Counted from the stretch's first letter, positions 18,041 through 27,594 are shown. The stretch is 64,000 bases of DNA from Shewanella subflava (GCF_025971955.1 NZ_JAPDMX010000002.1:124001-188000), one strand, 5' to 3'. Program-made: numbers and translations. Notes: generated from the sequence alone by a model not told the origin.

Positions 18041-18543
18041 CTATTAAAACATTGCCACTTACGCATTAATTTGTTCGTCAATTGCATTTGATCTGAATAG
18101 CTCAATAACAAGCCAACGCATTCTGCGGTGCAGAGCCCGCCGTCTATTTGGTTCCTTCTTAGCCGAAAACTGGACTTCATCGAATGAGATAAACTCACCT
18201 TTGTCAGTGCACGTAAGTAAACACTGCGATTGTATATTTTGCGGGCTTCTTGCCATGTGGCATCAATAATAATTAAGTATTCAAATTCAGCCAATGCCGC
18301 TTTATTACTTTCGTCGATACAAACCTGTCTTGGCTGGCCTCCCACCTCCTTTTCATCGGTCTCTGATTCAGGAAATAACAAGCCAACTTTCGTTTGTTCA
18401 ATCAAGCTTAATAATGTCTCATCGGGGTTAACTCTATCCCATATGACTTGTCTTGCCGCTAATCCCATCACATCAAGCACTAGTTGACCAGTATTAGACT
18501 TTCTGTCGAGTTCCCGTTGATGTGTCAGTAAAATTATCTTCAT
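18025..18543 (-). CDS. DTW domain protein (tRNA-uridine aminocarboxypropyltransferase family)
   Basis: 172-residue protein of the DTW/TapT family, which transfers the aminocarboxypropyl group of SAM to uridine in tRNA (acp3U). The signature IIDATWQEARKIYNRS is at 92-107 with the D-x-TW motif at D94-W97. The N-terminal LLTHQREL and the later FRLRRNQIDGGLCTAE are conserved in the family. It is shorter than E. coli TapT and lacks the N-terminal Cys cluster seen in some members. Its C-terminal NHSQ and stop codon lie inside a dispersed repeat, so the end of the protein may have been altered by that insertion. Confidence 0.85.
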   Translation of the reverse strand: MKIILLTHQRELDRKSNTGQLVLDVMGLAARQVIWDRVNPDETLLSLIEQTKVGLLFPESETDEKEVGGQPRQVCIDESNKAALAEFEYLIIIDATWQEARKIYNRSVYLRALTKVSLSHSMKSSFRLRRNQIDGGLCTAECVGLLLSYSDQMQLTNKLMRKWQCFNSNHSQ

Positions 18544-18778
18544 TTAATCCTATCTGAGCCATTTTTAGAAATGAGTTGTGCAGATGCTTGTCGCCATGGG
18601 CTTCAAAACCATGCTTTAAGATGACGTCATTCTATATCAATAACCGGTAACGCTAAACAATTGCACGTCACATGCAAAATATGCATGTTTCACAAAACAA
18701 CACAAAAGTTGAATGATTGTAACATTCGCATGATTCACTGGGCGATTTTGTAAGCGGAGTGTTAGTAACGCGCCATTA

Positions 18779-18824
18779 GATGATTTTTCAATCTGATTTA
18801 TCAGATTACTTAGTTAAAATCATC
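18779..18824. promoter_or_regulatory. nested palindrome upstream of the unknown gene at 18876
   Basis: The core AATCTGAT-TT-ATCAGATT is a perfect 8-bp dyad at 18790-18807. An outer pair, GATGATTTT and AAAATCATC, encloses it asymmetrically. It lies about 70 bases before the downstream start codon and has no T-run oriented for termination, so an operator or cis-RNA element is possible. Nothing else stands out in the 330-base gap. Confidence 0.4.
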
Positions 18825-18875
18825 ACCCAATTTCAGCTTGGTATTTTGATTTTCTCATACGTTAAAGGTGCCTAA

Positions 18876-19436
18876 ATGCATACCATTTCAACTCAAGGTT
18901 TATCTGTTATTGCAAATGCACATTCAAGTGCTGACAAGCTTACTCAAAAAATAGCGCGTACAGAAAGCCAACCTCAAGATACAGCCCAGCCAAAGCGCTT
19001 GCTTAATCCGACAACAGATATCTCTAGCACGGTGTCAATTAGTCCTCAAGCTCGCGCTTTACAGGCGACAGAACAATCTAAGGTGTATTCTAAAGTACAA
19101 TCCACCTCCAATGTGGATATAAATGCTAAGGCGTCTGCTGAAAACTCAATTGAAACCACAAAACCTGTGCCAATTAAATATAATGAAAAACTAGACAATT
19201 ATGTGCAGTTCAAGAAAGCCCAAATGAAATATCAAATCTATGCTGATATGATCAATATTTCTTCTGGCAATAGTGGCTCAATTAAACCTGCAACGGCATA
19301 TTATTTATCTAACAATGAAGATGCGCGAGCATTTACGGTAAATAGCATGACTCGTAACCATCAGGTTGCTATGCTAAATACCTATGCTGAAACAACTAAA
19401 TCAGCTCAAAACCAATTTATCAATACCAAGACATAG
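18876..19436 (+). CDS. hypothetical protein with FlgM-like 'VSISPQA' motif, unknown function
   Basis: 186-residue protein with no signal peptide or membrane segment, rich in Ser, Thr, Ala and Gln. The N-terminal half looks disordered. Residues about 47-60 read ISSTVSISPQARAL, a pattern seen near the N-terminus of FlgM and other flagellar-associated small proteins, but FlgM's sigma-28-binding helices are not recognisable. The C-terminal half is predicted helical (DNYVQFKKAQMKYQIYADMI). AAAGGTG precedes the ATG. The next gene encodes an unrelated exported protein. I do not assign a function. Confidence 0.6.
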   Translation: MHTISTQGLSVIANAHSSADKLTQKIARTESQPQDTAQPKRLLNPTTDISSTVSISPQARALQATEQSKVYSKVQSTSNVDINAKASAENSIETTKPVPIKYNEKLDNYVQFKKAQMKYQIYADMINISSGNSGSIKPATAYYLSNNEDARAFTVNSMTRNHQVAMLNTYAETTKSAQNQFINTKT

Positions 19437-19527
19437 TCATCGGCCCATCGATATGAGCACGCCATTTATTATCGCAATTTCACTCTCATATCGTGGCTAA
19501 AACATCAAAGTTCAATTAGGAAAATCA

Positions 19528-20997
19528 ATGAAGTTATTACCATTGGCAGGGATCGCTGTGCTATCAAGCTTTAGCACTCAAGCAGCTTGGTGGATAGAAC
19601 CAACCGATCTCTCTTTACGCGCCGACATTCAACTCTTATCAGATAATGGCATCATAATTCAGCCGATCACTACCTACCCATTAATGTGGGCAGGAATTAA
19701 AAGTGATCTTGATAACTCCGATATCGCCTCATTAACCGGCGTGCAAGCCGATGCCTATCAAAGAATTATTGCCGCTTATCAAAAAGATCATCAAGGCCTG
19801 AACATCTCTACCGGTTTTAATGGTGCAAATGATCGTGCTCGCTTTATCGGTTTTGGCAATGATTACCGTGACAAGGCTGAAGCTGAGGTAAAGGTGGAAG
19901 TCACCCAAGATTGGTTTAGTGGCCGACTGGCGGCCAGCTATCATCACGACTCGATTGATGGCAACCGCAGCCGCTTAGATGACAGCTTTGCCGCCGTCAT
20001 GCTAGGTAATTGGATGGTCTTTGCGGGCGCGGTCCAAAAGTATTGGGGCCCCAGTTGGGATACAGGCTTAATCCAAACTAATAATGCGCGACCATTACCC
20101 GGTATCACCCTTTCCAGAAATAATAGCCAAGCATTCGATACCCCTTGGTTAAGCTGGGCTGGCCCTTGGACATTTACCACCAGCTTCAGTCAAATGGAAA
20201 GCGAACGCTACGTTGCTAATGCTCGCCATTGGGGCGCTAGAGGAACACTGCGCCCAATATCAAAACTTGAAATTGGTGCATCTTGGACCATGCAATGGGG
20301 CGGCGATGGCTACGGTAATAGCCTATCAGACTGGTGGGATGGTTTATTCAACGGTGGCATGAATGAAGGTGAAATAGAAAACGGCCAAGAAAACATGTTG
20401 GCAGGTTATGACTTCAGATGGTCTGATACTGCCTTTGGTATTCCCTACGGTGTGTATTATGAGCGTACCCATGAAGATTATCATAATGGTAAAAATAAAC
20501 TGATCAATGCCGCTAACATGGGCGGAGTTGATTTTTATATCGCGCAGCTGTCAACGCGCTTTTTTCTCGAATACGCAGATACCAAGGTTGCTTGCGGTAT
20601 AGACCCTCAAATATACAACTGTCTCTATGAACATGGATTTTACCAGTCTGGTTATCGCTATTACGGAAGAAGTTTAGGTAGCACTTATGACAATGACTCT
20701 GAAACCTTCGTTGTTGGGGCTATCACCCAGCTGGATAATCAGCAAACCCTAAGCACTAAATTACGTTGGTTAAGGTTAAATGTCGATGGCTCAGACAGTA
20801 ACCCACAGGTTGGTGGCAATCCTGTTTCACCAGGAAGATATGAACGAGTGTATCAACTCGATACCAGCTATCATCGCCCATTATTTGCCGGAAAACTGAA
20901 ACTGGGTGGCACGATTGGTTACAGTGAGTACCCACAAACATTGGATAGTAGCCAATGGGAAACAACGGTTTATGCCGGCTGGCAACGAGATTTTTAA
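19528..20997 (+). CDS. Wzi-like capsule assembly family outer-membrane protein
   Basis: 489-residue exported protein with a short signal peptide (to TQA-AWW). The N-terminal WIEPTDLSLRADIQLLSDNGII and the barrel motifs WGPSWDTGLIQTNNARPLPGITLSR and FGIPYGVYYERTHED match the Capsule_assembly_Wzi domain family. E. coli Wzi is an 18-stranded barrel that anchors group 1 capsule at the surface. The C-terminal strand ends YAGWQRDF, with the terminal Phe expected of outer-membrane proteins. No capsule or polysaccharide genes are adjacent, so its role in surface polysaccharide attachment is inferred from the family alone. Confidence 0.85.
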   Translation: MKLLPLAGIAVLSSFSTQAAWWIEPTDLSLRADIQLLSDNGIIIQPITTYPLMWAGIKSDLDNSDIASLTGVQADAYQRIIAAYQKDHQGLNISTGFNGANDRARFIGFGNDYRDKAEAEVKVEVTQDWFSGRLAASYHHDSIDGNRSRLDDSFAAVMLGNWMVFAGAVQKYWGPSWDTGLIQTNNARPLPGITLSRNNSQAFDTPWLSWAGPWTFTTSFSQMESERYVANARHWGARGTLRPISKLEIGASWTMQWGGDGYGNSLSDWWDGLFNGGMNEGEIENGQENMLAGYDFRWSDTAFGIPYGVYYERTHEDYHNGKNKLINAANMGGVDFYIAQLSTRFFLEYADTKVACGIDPQIYNCLYEHGFYQSGYRYYGRSLGSTYDNDSETFVVGAITQLDNQQTLSTKLRWLRLNVDGSDSNPQVGGNPVSPGRYERVYQLDTSYHRPLFAGKLKLGGTIGYSEYPQTLDSSQWETTVYAGWQRDF

Positions 20998-21015
20998 GCG
21001 AAATGTTATGATGTT

Positions 21016-21048
21016 ATCTTGCCTGCACCCAGTGCAGGCAAGATTTTA
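21016..21048. terminator. bidirectional terminator between the Wzi-like and lipoprotein genes
   Basis: A perfect 13-bp stem (ATCTTGCCTGCAC / GTGCAGGCAAGAT) with a CCA loop is followed by TTTAG. It lies between two convergent genes, about 20 bases past the Wzi-like stop and next to the lipoprotein stop, so it could serve both. Confidence 0.8.
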
Positions 21049-21387
21049 GTGCTGTAAACGCTCATCAATAAAAGTGCACCATGCATCGGTGTTTCGCTTA
21101 GGCACGCTCAGATCGCCTCTTAAACCTAACTTAAATTCAATCACGCTTTGCCACTCATCACTGCCTAAATCAGGGCCGTGGCCTTGACCATCGTCAGAGC
21201 GTAATTGTTTTTCAACCTGCTGATACCAATCATCAGAGCAATTAATCACTATCGGCTGCTGACTCTGTACATCTAGGACTTCTGGATGGGGTTGTGCGTT
21301 ATCACACCCACTCAAGAACAAAGATATTGTAAACAGCAAGCCACATGGCCAAGCCGCGTTAAGTAACGCACTCATTAATTTTTGCAT
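21046..21387 (-). CDS. small hypothetical lipoprotein
   Basis: 113 residues starting MQKLMSALLNAAW. The hydrophobic segment ends at a lipobox LSGC (Cys about residue 28), so export and lipidation are likely. The mature part of about 85 residues contains two further cysteines, a W-rich segment (SDDWYQQVE, DEWQSVIEF) and acidic residues. I chose the ATG at 21387 because GGAG lies six bases upstream; a TTG four codons earlier overlaps that ribosome-binding site. Family not recognised. It converges on the Wzi-like gene. Confidence 0.65.
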   Translation of the reverse strand: MQKLMSALLNAAWPCGLLFTISLFLSGCDNAQPHPEVLDVQSQQPIVINCSDDWYQQVEKQLRSDDGQGHGPDLGSDEWQSVIEFKLGLRGDLSVPKRNTDAWCTFIDERLQH

Positions 21388-21507
21388 ATTGTGCTCCAAT
21401 CAACCGCATACTTGTAACCGAATCAAATATGCATGATGACATTTTTAAACATCTCAACTCGATTAAAAGATGAGATAAGCAGGTTTCATTTTGCACTTGG
21501 CACATTA

Positions 21508-21661
21508 GCATCGTAATAAATAACGGCTCATGCTAGCTTTTGCACATACTCGATAACAGCGTTAATTTTTAGCTTTAAAATAAAGACTTATCATAAAAAT
21601 CTGCCTTGTTATATGCATTTTCTTCGCTATTTCTGAACCTGTATTTACTGTGATTAATATT
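21508..21661 (-). repeat. dispersed ~150-bp intergenic repeat, copy 3
   Basis: On the minus strand: ATCACAGTAAATACAGG, 'ttcagaaatagcgaagaaaatg', 'catataacaaggcagattt', 'atgataagtc', 'aattaacgctgttatcgagta', 'gttatttattacgat'. It is the most complete copy. It lies in the 21.4-21.83 kb gap; the remaining ~170 bases of that gap show nothing recognisable. Confidence 0.8.
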
Positions 21662-21832
21662 AATGCAAACGTTGCTTCGTGAGAAACCGTCCAATTTAGC
21701 TTTGTGTGTCACTCTGACAGCTAAAGCAAAATTATAATTAAGCCACTTATCGACGTTACAACTGAGCTATCGACATTCACACTGGGTATTAAAGCTTGTA
21801 ACACAAATGATGCTTAACAACTTGCGTTAAAG

Positions 21833-24800
21833 CTAGCTCAACAAGGCTAATAGGTCATCGGCACTGCCTTTCCATGGGCCTTGTTGTCCATCAGACAAAA
21901 TCGCATCGGCTAAACCTTGCTTATGCTGCTGCATCGCCTGAATTTTCTCTTCAACGGTGCCCTCTGCAATAAGCTTATAGACAAATACCGGATTTTGCTG
22001 ACCAATACGATATGCCCGATCTGTTGCCTGACGCTCAGCAGCAGGATTCCACCAAGGGTCATAATGTATGACAGTATCTGCTGCCGTTAAGTTCAGTCCA
22101 GTACCACCGGCTTTCAAACTAATTAAAAACACCGCATTTTCGCCCTCTTGAAAGGCATCAATTTGGCTTTGACGCTGTTTTGTTTGTCCCGTTAACTTAC
22201 TGAATGGAATACCTAACACATTAAGCTCTTGCTCGATAAGCGTCAGCATTGAAGTAAACTGACTGAAAATAAGCACTTTTCGGCCTTCTTCTAGCATTTC
22301 GGGCAAGTTTTGCACCAACCAGTTTAACTTGGCATTATCAGTCACTTTCTGTGCTTGCTCAAGCTTGACCAATCGTGGATCACAACAGGCTTGGCGCAGT
22401 TTAAGCAGCGCATCTAAAAACTCAATATGACTGCTCGACACGCCTTTTTTAGCAAATAATTCGCGCAGTTTTTTCTCCATCACCAAGCGAATGGATTCGT
22501 ATAAATTACGTTGACCTTTTTCTAATTCAAGCGATTGGATAATTTCGGTTTTTTCGGGTAATTCGGCCACAACTTGTTTTTTGGTGCGTCTTAGCATGAA
22601 CGGCGAAATACGTTGATTTAGCTGCATTGATTTCTCAAAATCGGCTTGTTTTTCAATCGGACCACGAAATTCTTTATTAAAATAAGTGTTCTGGCCCAAT
22701 AACCCCGGCAAACAGAAATCCATTAGCGACTTTAATTCACCTAAATGGTTCTCTAACGGGGTGCCGGACAAACACAATCTAAAGCGCGCTTTCAAGGTTT
22801 TAATCACTTGAGTGACTTTCGCCTGAGCATTTTTAATTTGCTGGGCTTCATCTAATATTATGTGCTCAAAAACATGCTCATGGTATATGTCTTCATCCCG
22901 CATGATCAGTGGATAGGTTGTTACTATTACATCGTACTCTTCAAGCTTAGCTAACCATTGATGACGTTGACTACCGTGTATCACAATAACTTTAAGGCTT
23001 GGGGTAAATTTTTCGGCTTCTTTTTGCCAGTTACCCACTAAACTTGTTGGGCAAATAATTAAACTGGGTTTGCGCTCACTGGCCTGCGTTTGTTGTTTTA
23101 CATACAATAAAAAAGCTAACGCCTGAATAGTTTTACCTAGCCCCATATCATCGGCCAAAATCCCACCCAACTGATACTCTTTCAAAAAACACAGCCAATC
23201 CACGCCCTGTTTTTGATAATCACGCAGCGTCGCATTGAGGCCATCAGGCAAAGTGATAGGAGTGATCCCCTTAAAAGAAGCTAATTTACTGGCGAGTAAT
23301 CGCACCCGCTCACCATTCAGTAACCGCACTTCACTGGCACTTAGATCATTCAACAAATGCGCTCGATTGCGGGGAATTTGAATCGAATCGGATGAATGAC
23401 GATTAAACAATTCTTGAATAACAGAAATAAGCGGTTTAATCGACTTCGCTTTAATCTTGATAAAACGGCCATTATCGCTAGGTAATATCAGCTCTTGTTC
23501 ATCATCGGGTTCGCCATGCTGTTGTAACCAGCGAGCGACCAATGCCAATAACGAAATACGTTGGCCATCAATATCGGCATTTAATGACAATGAAAACCAG
23601 CCAGACTCATCTTCATCATCTAAATCCACATCCAGTTCGGCATCGATGATATTAAGGTCAAAATCACTATCAAAACGCACCACAAACCCACGCTCAATAA
23701 GATCATCCACGCCTTCGGTAGAAAAATCAGACCATGCAATAATGGCATCGGGCAATAAGCCTTGAGTTAAAAAGAAGCGTTGTGCTTGGCTCATGTCCAC
23801 CAATTCACTGGCTACCCGAGTCAGTCCCAGTTTGATCAAAATAGCTAACTGTTGTTGCTCAACATCCGCTTGACGATGAACCTGATACTGCACGTTGCCC
23901 TTTTTCAGTAAACTGATGCGCTCAAATTGTTCATTGGCATCAAAACGGACATCGCCATAGCAAAACTCAACACGTATTGCCGGTTGCTTACTAAGGCTAT
24001 CACTGCGATTAATCAGGCCGAATGTCAGGCGAGTTTCTAGCGCCTGATTAATTTCTTTAAATTCAATTTCATTAGGAATAGGCACTATTTTCGATGGAAA
24101 ATGCCTTAACAGTGCATGGCTGATGGTATCCAGTTTGGTTTTGGGTACAGGGGGCATTTTTTGTAAAAGACTTAAACGCCCTACCGAAAGATCGGTATCG
24201 ATTCGCCCTAACTTTAAATAATCCAACTCGATAAATAAGGGGGGCTCGGTGGCAATAAACTCCCAATTTTCAAGCCCTGGCAGGGTCATTTGCATCTGCG
24301 TATGGTTTTTATCCATATCCGCCCAAATGAATTCAGGCACCACTGCGGCGCACTCGATAAGAGGAAAGCGATTATCTTCCCAAAATGCCACCTTTGCCTG
24401 CATCATTTTCATTAATGCTAAATAGCCAATTTCACCCTCTAAATAAATTTTGTTTCCCTGCAAATTATTAGCAAATAGTAGCCCAATAATTTGTTTATCC
24501 TCTGGGCCTATCCACCACGGAAGATACACACGCAAGTCACCAATGGCTTGTTTGCTGCCACGATTATATAAACCTTTTTTATTCAGCTTGCTACTTTTTA
24601 ACTCTACATACACACCTTGAGGATCGCTTGATAGACAATAAATAATTCTATCCGGTACTGAGTCATCATTTTGTTTATTTTGGGTATTATCTAATTGGGT
24701 CAGCTGAGTTAACCATTGAGAAATCCGCTGCTCTTCTACCGGTTTATTGTCTATCAATGCTAACAGCGCCGCGGCAACATGTTTACAATCTCGTCTAACA

Positions 24801-25051
24801 GGGCAAGTACAGTAAGAACGCATAATCACTTTGTGATTCACATTAACTAAACTGATATCTTGGCGGTAGGGATCTTCTGCTGCGCCTTGAGTGTAGGCCT
24901 CAATATTATGATTATCTTGGCTAGCGGTAACCTCTAACACTCGCCCTTGGATCAAGTAGTTTTGAGCTTTTTGCATTTGCGTGGCAGTAAACAACTTAGC
25001 CAATAAGTCATGAGATAGCTTGATAGGAAGGTTAAACAGTTTAGCCGACAT
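21833..25051 (-). CDS. SWIM zinc-finger SNF2 family DNA-dependent ATPase/helicase
   Basis: 1072-residue Swi2/Snf2-type ATPase. A SWIM zinc finger (CTCPVRRDCKH, about residues 77-92) lies near the N-terminus, followed by a long poorly conserved region with an acidic patch (DVDLDDEDESG). The ATPase occupies the C-terminal 470 residues: DDMGLGKT (Walker A, about 635), DEAQ (about 733), SGTPLEN, and helicase C with FSQFTSMLTLIE, GGTGLNL and QATDRAYRIGQ. Bacterial members of this layout are widespread; some reinforce repair or transcription, but roles are mostly untested. It stands alone, with no methylase, nuclease or defence genes beside it. It starts at ATG 25051. Confidence 0.9.
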   Translation of the reverse strand: MSAKLFNLPIKLSHDLLAKLFTATQMQKAQNYLIQGRVLEVTASQDNHNIEAYTQGAAEDPYRQDISLVNVNHKVIMRSYCTCPVRRDCKHVAAALLALIDNKPVEEQRISQWLTQLTQLDNTQNKQNDDSVPDRIIYCLSSDPQGVYVELKSSKLNKKGLYNRGSKQAIGDLRVYLPWWIGPEDKQIIGLLFANNLQGNKIYLEGEIGYLALMKMMQAKVAFWEDNRFPLIECAAVVPEFIWADMDKNHTQMQMTLPGLENWEFIATEPPLFIELDYLKLGRIDTDLSVGRLSLLQKMPPVPKTKLDTISHALLRHFPSKIVPIPNEIEFKEINQALETRLTFGLINRSDSLSKQPAIRVEFCYGDVRFDANEQFERISLLKKGNVQYQVHRQADVEQQQLAILIKLGLTRVASELVDMSQAQRFFLTQGLLPDAIIAWSDFSTEGVDDLIERGFVVRFDSDFDLNIIDAELDVDLDDEDESGWFSLSLNADIDGQRISLLALVARWLQQHGEPDDEQELILPSDNGRFIKIKAKSIKPLISVIQELFNRHSSDSIQIPRNRAHLLNDLSASEVRLLNGERVRLLASKLASFKGITPITLPDGLNATLRDYQKQGVDWLCFLKEYQLGGILADDMGLGKTIQALAFLLYVKQQTQASERKPSLIICPTSLVGNWQKEAEKFTPSLKVIVIHGSQRHQWLAKLEEYDVIVTTYPLIMRDEDIYHEHVFEHIILDEAQQIKNAQAKVTQVIKTLKARFRLCLSGTPLENHLGELKSLMDFCLPGLLGQNTYFNKEFRGPIEKQADFEKSMQLNQRISPFMLRRTKKQVVAELPEKTEIIQSLELEKGQRNLYESIRLVMEKKLRELFAKKGVSSSHIEFLDALLKLRQACCDPRLVKLEQAQKVTDNAKLNWLVQNLPEMLEEGRKVLIFSQFTSMLTLIEQELNVLGIPFSKLTGQTKQRQSQIDAFQEGENAVFLISLKAGGTGLNLTAADTVIHYDPWWNPAAERQATDRAYRIGQQNPVFVYKLIAEGTVEEKIQAMQQHKQGLADAILSDGQQGPWKGSADDLLALLS

Positions 25052-25162
25052 TCATTACATCCAAGTGCGCCGCTGACAATTATCAAAATAGCAGCAAAAA
25101 AGTTAACTTATCATTTTATGGAAGATTCAAAGCAATATCTATAACTATCGCCATTTTATCCC

Positions 25163-25329
25163 CTAGGGCGCGTTTATCTTTGTTGATAAATTATGCAGTA
25201 AGCTATTTTTTGCCAGGCAATTAAAAATGAACGCTGTTTAGCCCGTTCAATAATGAATTTGCGGGCAGAATGGCTGGGAAATCGCCAAAGCCCTTCGGTT
25301 GAGACTAAACCAAGATAAACACGCCCTAG
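25163..25329. repeat. 167-bp MITE-like element with terminal inverted repeats
   Basis: The ends CTAGGGCGCGTTTATCTT (25163-25180) and AAGATAAACACGCCCTAG (25312-25329) are inverted repeats matching at 17 of 18 positions. The interior carries no ORF. Outermost CTAG is itself palindromic and could be a target duplication, as used by some IS5-family elements, but no transposase of that kind is in the window. A decayed relative lies at 143-294. It accounts for about half of the gap before the methyltransferase gene. Confidence 0.8.
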
Positions 25330-25412
25330 CGATATGCGCTTATTATGGTTAAAATTCCACAGCTTTGATTAACAACATCCACTTTGCCTGCTTTATCACT
25401 CAATTAGGCCTT

Positions 25413-26123
25413 ATGAAACTCAGTCACCGTTTATCCCATATTGTCAAAATGATTCCCCCACAATATGAGCATATTTGGGATTGCTGCTGCGATCATGGGC
25501 TATTAGGCGCACAGATACTGGATCAAAAACTCTCCACAACAACCCACTTTGTGGATATCGTCCCCGAACTGATGCAGCAAGTGGAACACAAACTGCAATT
25601 GTTTTACCCACTGAACACCGACACCCCACCTCACTGGCAAGTGCATTGTATTGATGTGGCACAATTGCCATTACATCAATATCAAGGTCGACAACTGGTG
25701 ATCATTGCGGGTGTGGGTGGGGACTTAATGCTGCAAATGGTTCAACAATTGATGAACGCGCATCCATCATTGAGCTTAGATTTTTTACTTTGCCCAGTAC
25801 ATCACGTGGCAAAGCTCAGAGCCATGCTCAATGCTAGTTATTGTCAATTGCTTGATGAGCAACTTATCTGCGACAACATGCGTTATTATGAGTTGCTTTA
25901 CATTAGTAGGCCTGCAGCGGATCAGATAAACCTCACAACAGATCCATTAATCAGCTTATTTGGCAATAAAATTTGGCAAACTGACTGTGCTGAACAATCG
26001 CTAATTATCAAAGGTTATCTGAACAAGTTGTTGACCCATTATAAAAAAGCAGCCAAGAGTATATCGGCGGTGGATATCAGCGTGATTGAAGGCTATCAAC
26101 ACATTGCCGACAGCCTTGCGTAA
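25413..26123 (+). CDS. TrmK-like tRNA (adenine-N1) methyltransferase family protein
   Basis: 236-residue class I SAM-dependent methyltransferase. The start MKLSHRLSHIVKMIP, then IWDCCCDHGLLGAQIL (SAM-binding motif I) and IIAGVGGDLMLQMV, match the TrmK/YqfN family, which makes m1A22 in tRNA of Gram-positive bacteria. Gammaproteobacterial members are less studied, and the modified position may differ. The ATG at 25413 opens on the conserved N-terminus; an in-frame TTG at 25365 would add 16 residues without similarity. It converges on the methionine gamma-lyase gene. Confidence 0.75.
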   Translation: MKLSHRLSHIVKMIPPQYEHIWDCCCDHGLLGAQILDQKLSTTTHFVDIVPELMQQVEHKLQLFYPLNTDTPPHWQVHCIDVAQLPLHQYQGRQLVIIAGVGGDLMLQMVQQLMNAHPSLSLDFLLCPVHHVAKLRAMLNASYCQLLDEQLICDNMRYYELLYISRPAADQINLTTDPLISLFGNKIWQTDCAEQSLIIKGYLNKLLTHYKKAAKSISAVDISVIEGYQHIADSLA

Positions 26124-26133
26124 AGGGCTAGTA

Positions 26134-26165
26134 TTAAATGGTTAGTTTTAATGTATACCATTTAA
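26134..26165. terminator. AT-rich hairpin between convergent genes
   Basis: TTAAATGGT pairs with ACCATTTAA (9 bp) around a 14-base loop, between the methyltransferase and the lyase stop codons. The T/A-rich stem and flanks could end transcription from either side, but it is weak. Confidence 0.4.
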
Positions 26166-26175
26166 AATCAAACGA

Positions 26176-27360
26176 TTAAGCCAGCGCTTGTTCTATGTCA
26201 TTAATCAAGTCTTGCACATTTTCAAGACCCACTGAAATTCTTAACAGGTTATCAGTGATCCCAGCAGCCAATCTGGCTTCAGGTGTATAAGGTGAATGGG
26301 TCATTGAGGCGGGATGCTGGATCAATGACTCTGCATCACCTAAACTGACGGCAATTGCAAACAAACCAAGGCGATTAACAAATTTAATCGCATCTTGTTT
26401 ATCGCCTTTTAATTCAAAAGCAATCACCCCACCCGCTCGTTTCATTTGATTACCAATGAACTTATGCCCTGCATGTTTAGCAAGACCAGGATAAAACACC
26501 TTGCCAAAGGCCGGATGTTTATCTAAATAATCAGCCAGCACTTCAGCATTATCACAATGCCGCGTTAAGCGAACATCTAAGGTTTTTAGACCACGCAAAA
26601 TAAGCCAAGCATCGTGCGGCGAAATCACGCCACCAAAGTCTTTGAGTATTTCATATTTAAGCTTATGTAAATGCTCGCTACTGCCACACACTATGCCTGC
26701 GATGACATCACCATGTCCATTAAGGTATTTAGTCGCACTGTGGATCACCATATCAATCCCCATTGCCAGTGGTTGCTGCAACAATGGCGTCATAAAGGTG
26801 TTATCGACAATCGATACTAATTGATGTTTTTTAGCGATTTGCGCCAGCGCCGCCAAATCAAACACCTCTAAATGGGGATTTACTGGTGTTTCACAAAAAA
26901 GCACTTTGGTTTGCGGGGTAATTGCCGCCTCTACAGCTGCCAAATCTGCAAAATCAACCAAAGTCGCATGAATCCCTAGTCGGCTTAACTGAGTGGTCAT
27001 TAATGCAAAGGTACAACCATAAACCGCCTTAGAGGCCACTAAATGATCGCCCGCTTGTAAATGGGTAAGCAATGCACTTGATACCGCCGCCATGCCAGAG
27101 GCACAGGCAGCTGCATCTTCAGCGCCCTCTAGCAACGCCATTTTACGTTCAAGTTCTGAAGTAGTGGGATTACCTAAACGGGTATAAATATAACCGGTTT
27201 CATCTCCGGCAAATCGAGCACCACCTTGCTCAGCATTATCAAATACAAATGTGGCGCTTTGATACAAGGGTGTCACTAATGCCCCAAAGGCTTCCCGTTG
27301 ATGGCCGCCGTGAATGGCCAATGTCGCCAAATCCCAATGAGCTTGTTTGTTATCTTGCAT
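26176..27360 (-). CDS. megL: methionine gamma-lyase
   Basis: PLP enzyme that cleaves L-methionine to methanethiol, 2-oxobutyrate and ammonia. The 394-residue protein has the PLP Lys at K211 in SATKYLNGHGD, and YGCT with Cys at 116. Both the numbering and the Cys equal those of Pseudomonas putida methionine gamma-lyase (C116, K211); this Cys separates it from cystathionine gamma-synthase and lyase. Other family motifs: YTRLGNPT (59-66) and VDNTFMTP (185-192). The ATG at 27360 follows GGAG; the open frame extends 32 codons upstream without similarity. A LysR regulator lies upstream on the same strand with a 234-base gap and may control it. Confidence 0.92.
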   Translation of the reverse strand: MQDNKQAHWDLATLAIHGGHQREAFGALVTPLYQSATFVFDNAEQGGARFAGDETGYIYTRLGNPTTSELERKMALLEGAEDAAACASGMAAVSSALLTHLQAGDHLVASKAVYGCTFALMTTQLSRLGIHATLVDFADLAAVEAAITPQTKVLFCETPVNPHLEVFDLAALAQIAKKHQLVSIVDNTFMTPLLQQPLAMGIDMVIHSATKYLNGHGDVIAGIVCGSSEHLHKLKYEILKDFGGVISPHDAWLILRGLKTLDVRLTRHCDNAEVLADYLDKHPAFGKVFYPGLAKHAGHKFIGNQMKRAGGVIAFELKGDKQDAIKFVNRLGLFAIAVSLGDAESLIQHPASMTHSPYTPEARLAAGITDNLLRISVGLENVQDLINDIEQALA

Positions 27361-27594
27361 ATTATTCTCCTTGCTCACTTTGTTATTGTCGTTATAAAAG
27401 TGTGAGCAAGATTTAAGATACAGAGGAATAAGATATAACCAAGATGGATAAGGCAAATAGTCCGCGACAAAATGTAAGCAAAATGTTACAGGAGTAGATG
27501 TGGATTTATCATCAGTCGCTGGTCGATAAACTCATTCGCAGCATATTGAGGCTAAGATCAGTCAAATTCAGACATTAACAGGCAATAACCACAA

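Noticed and set aside
21833..25051. SNF2 helicase as part of an anti-phage system
   Set aside because: No nuclease, methylase, phospholipase or other defence gene flanks it; neighbours are a lipoprotein and a TrmK-like gene.
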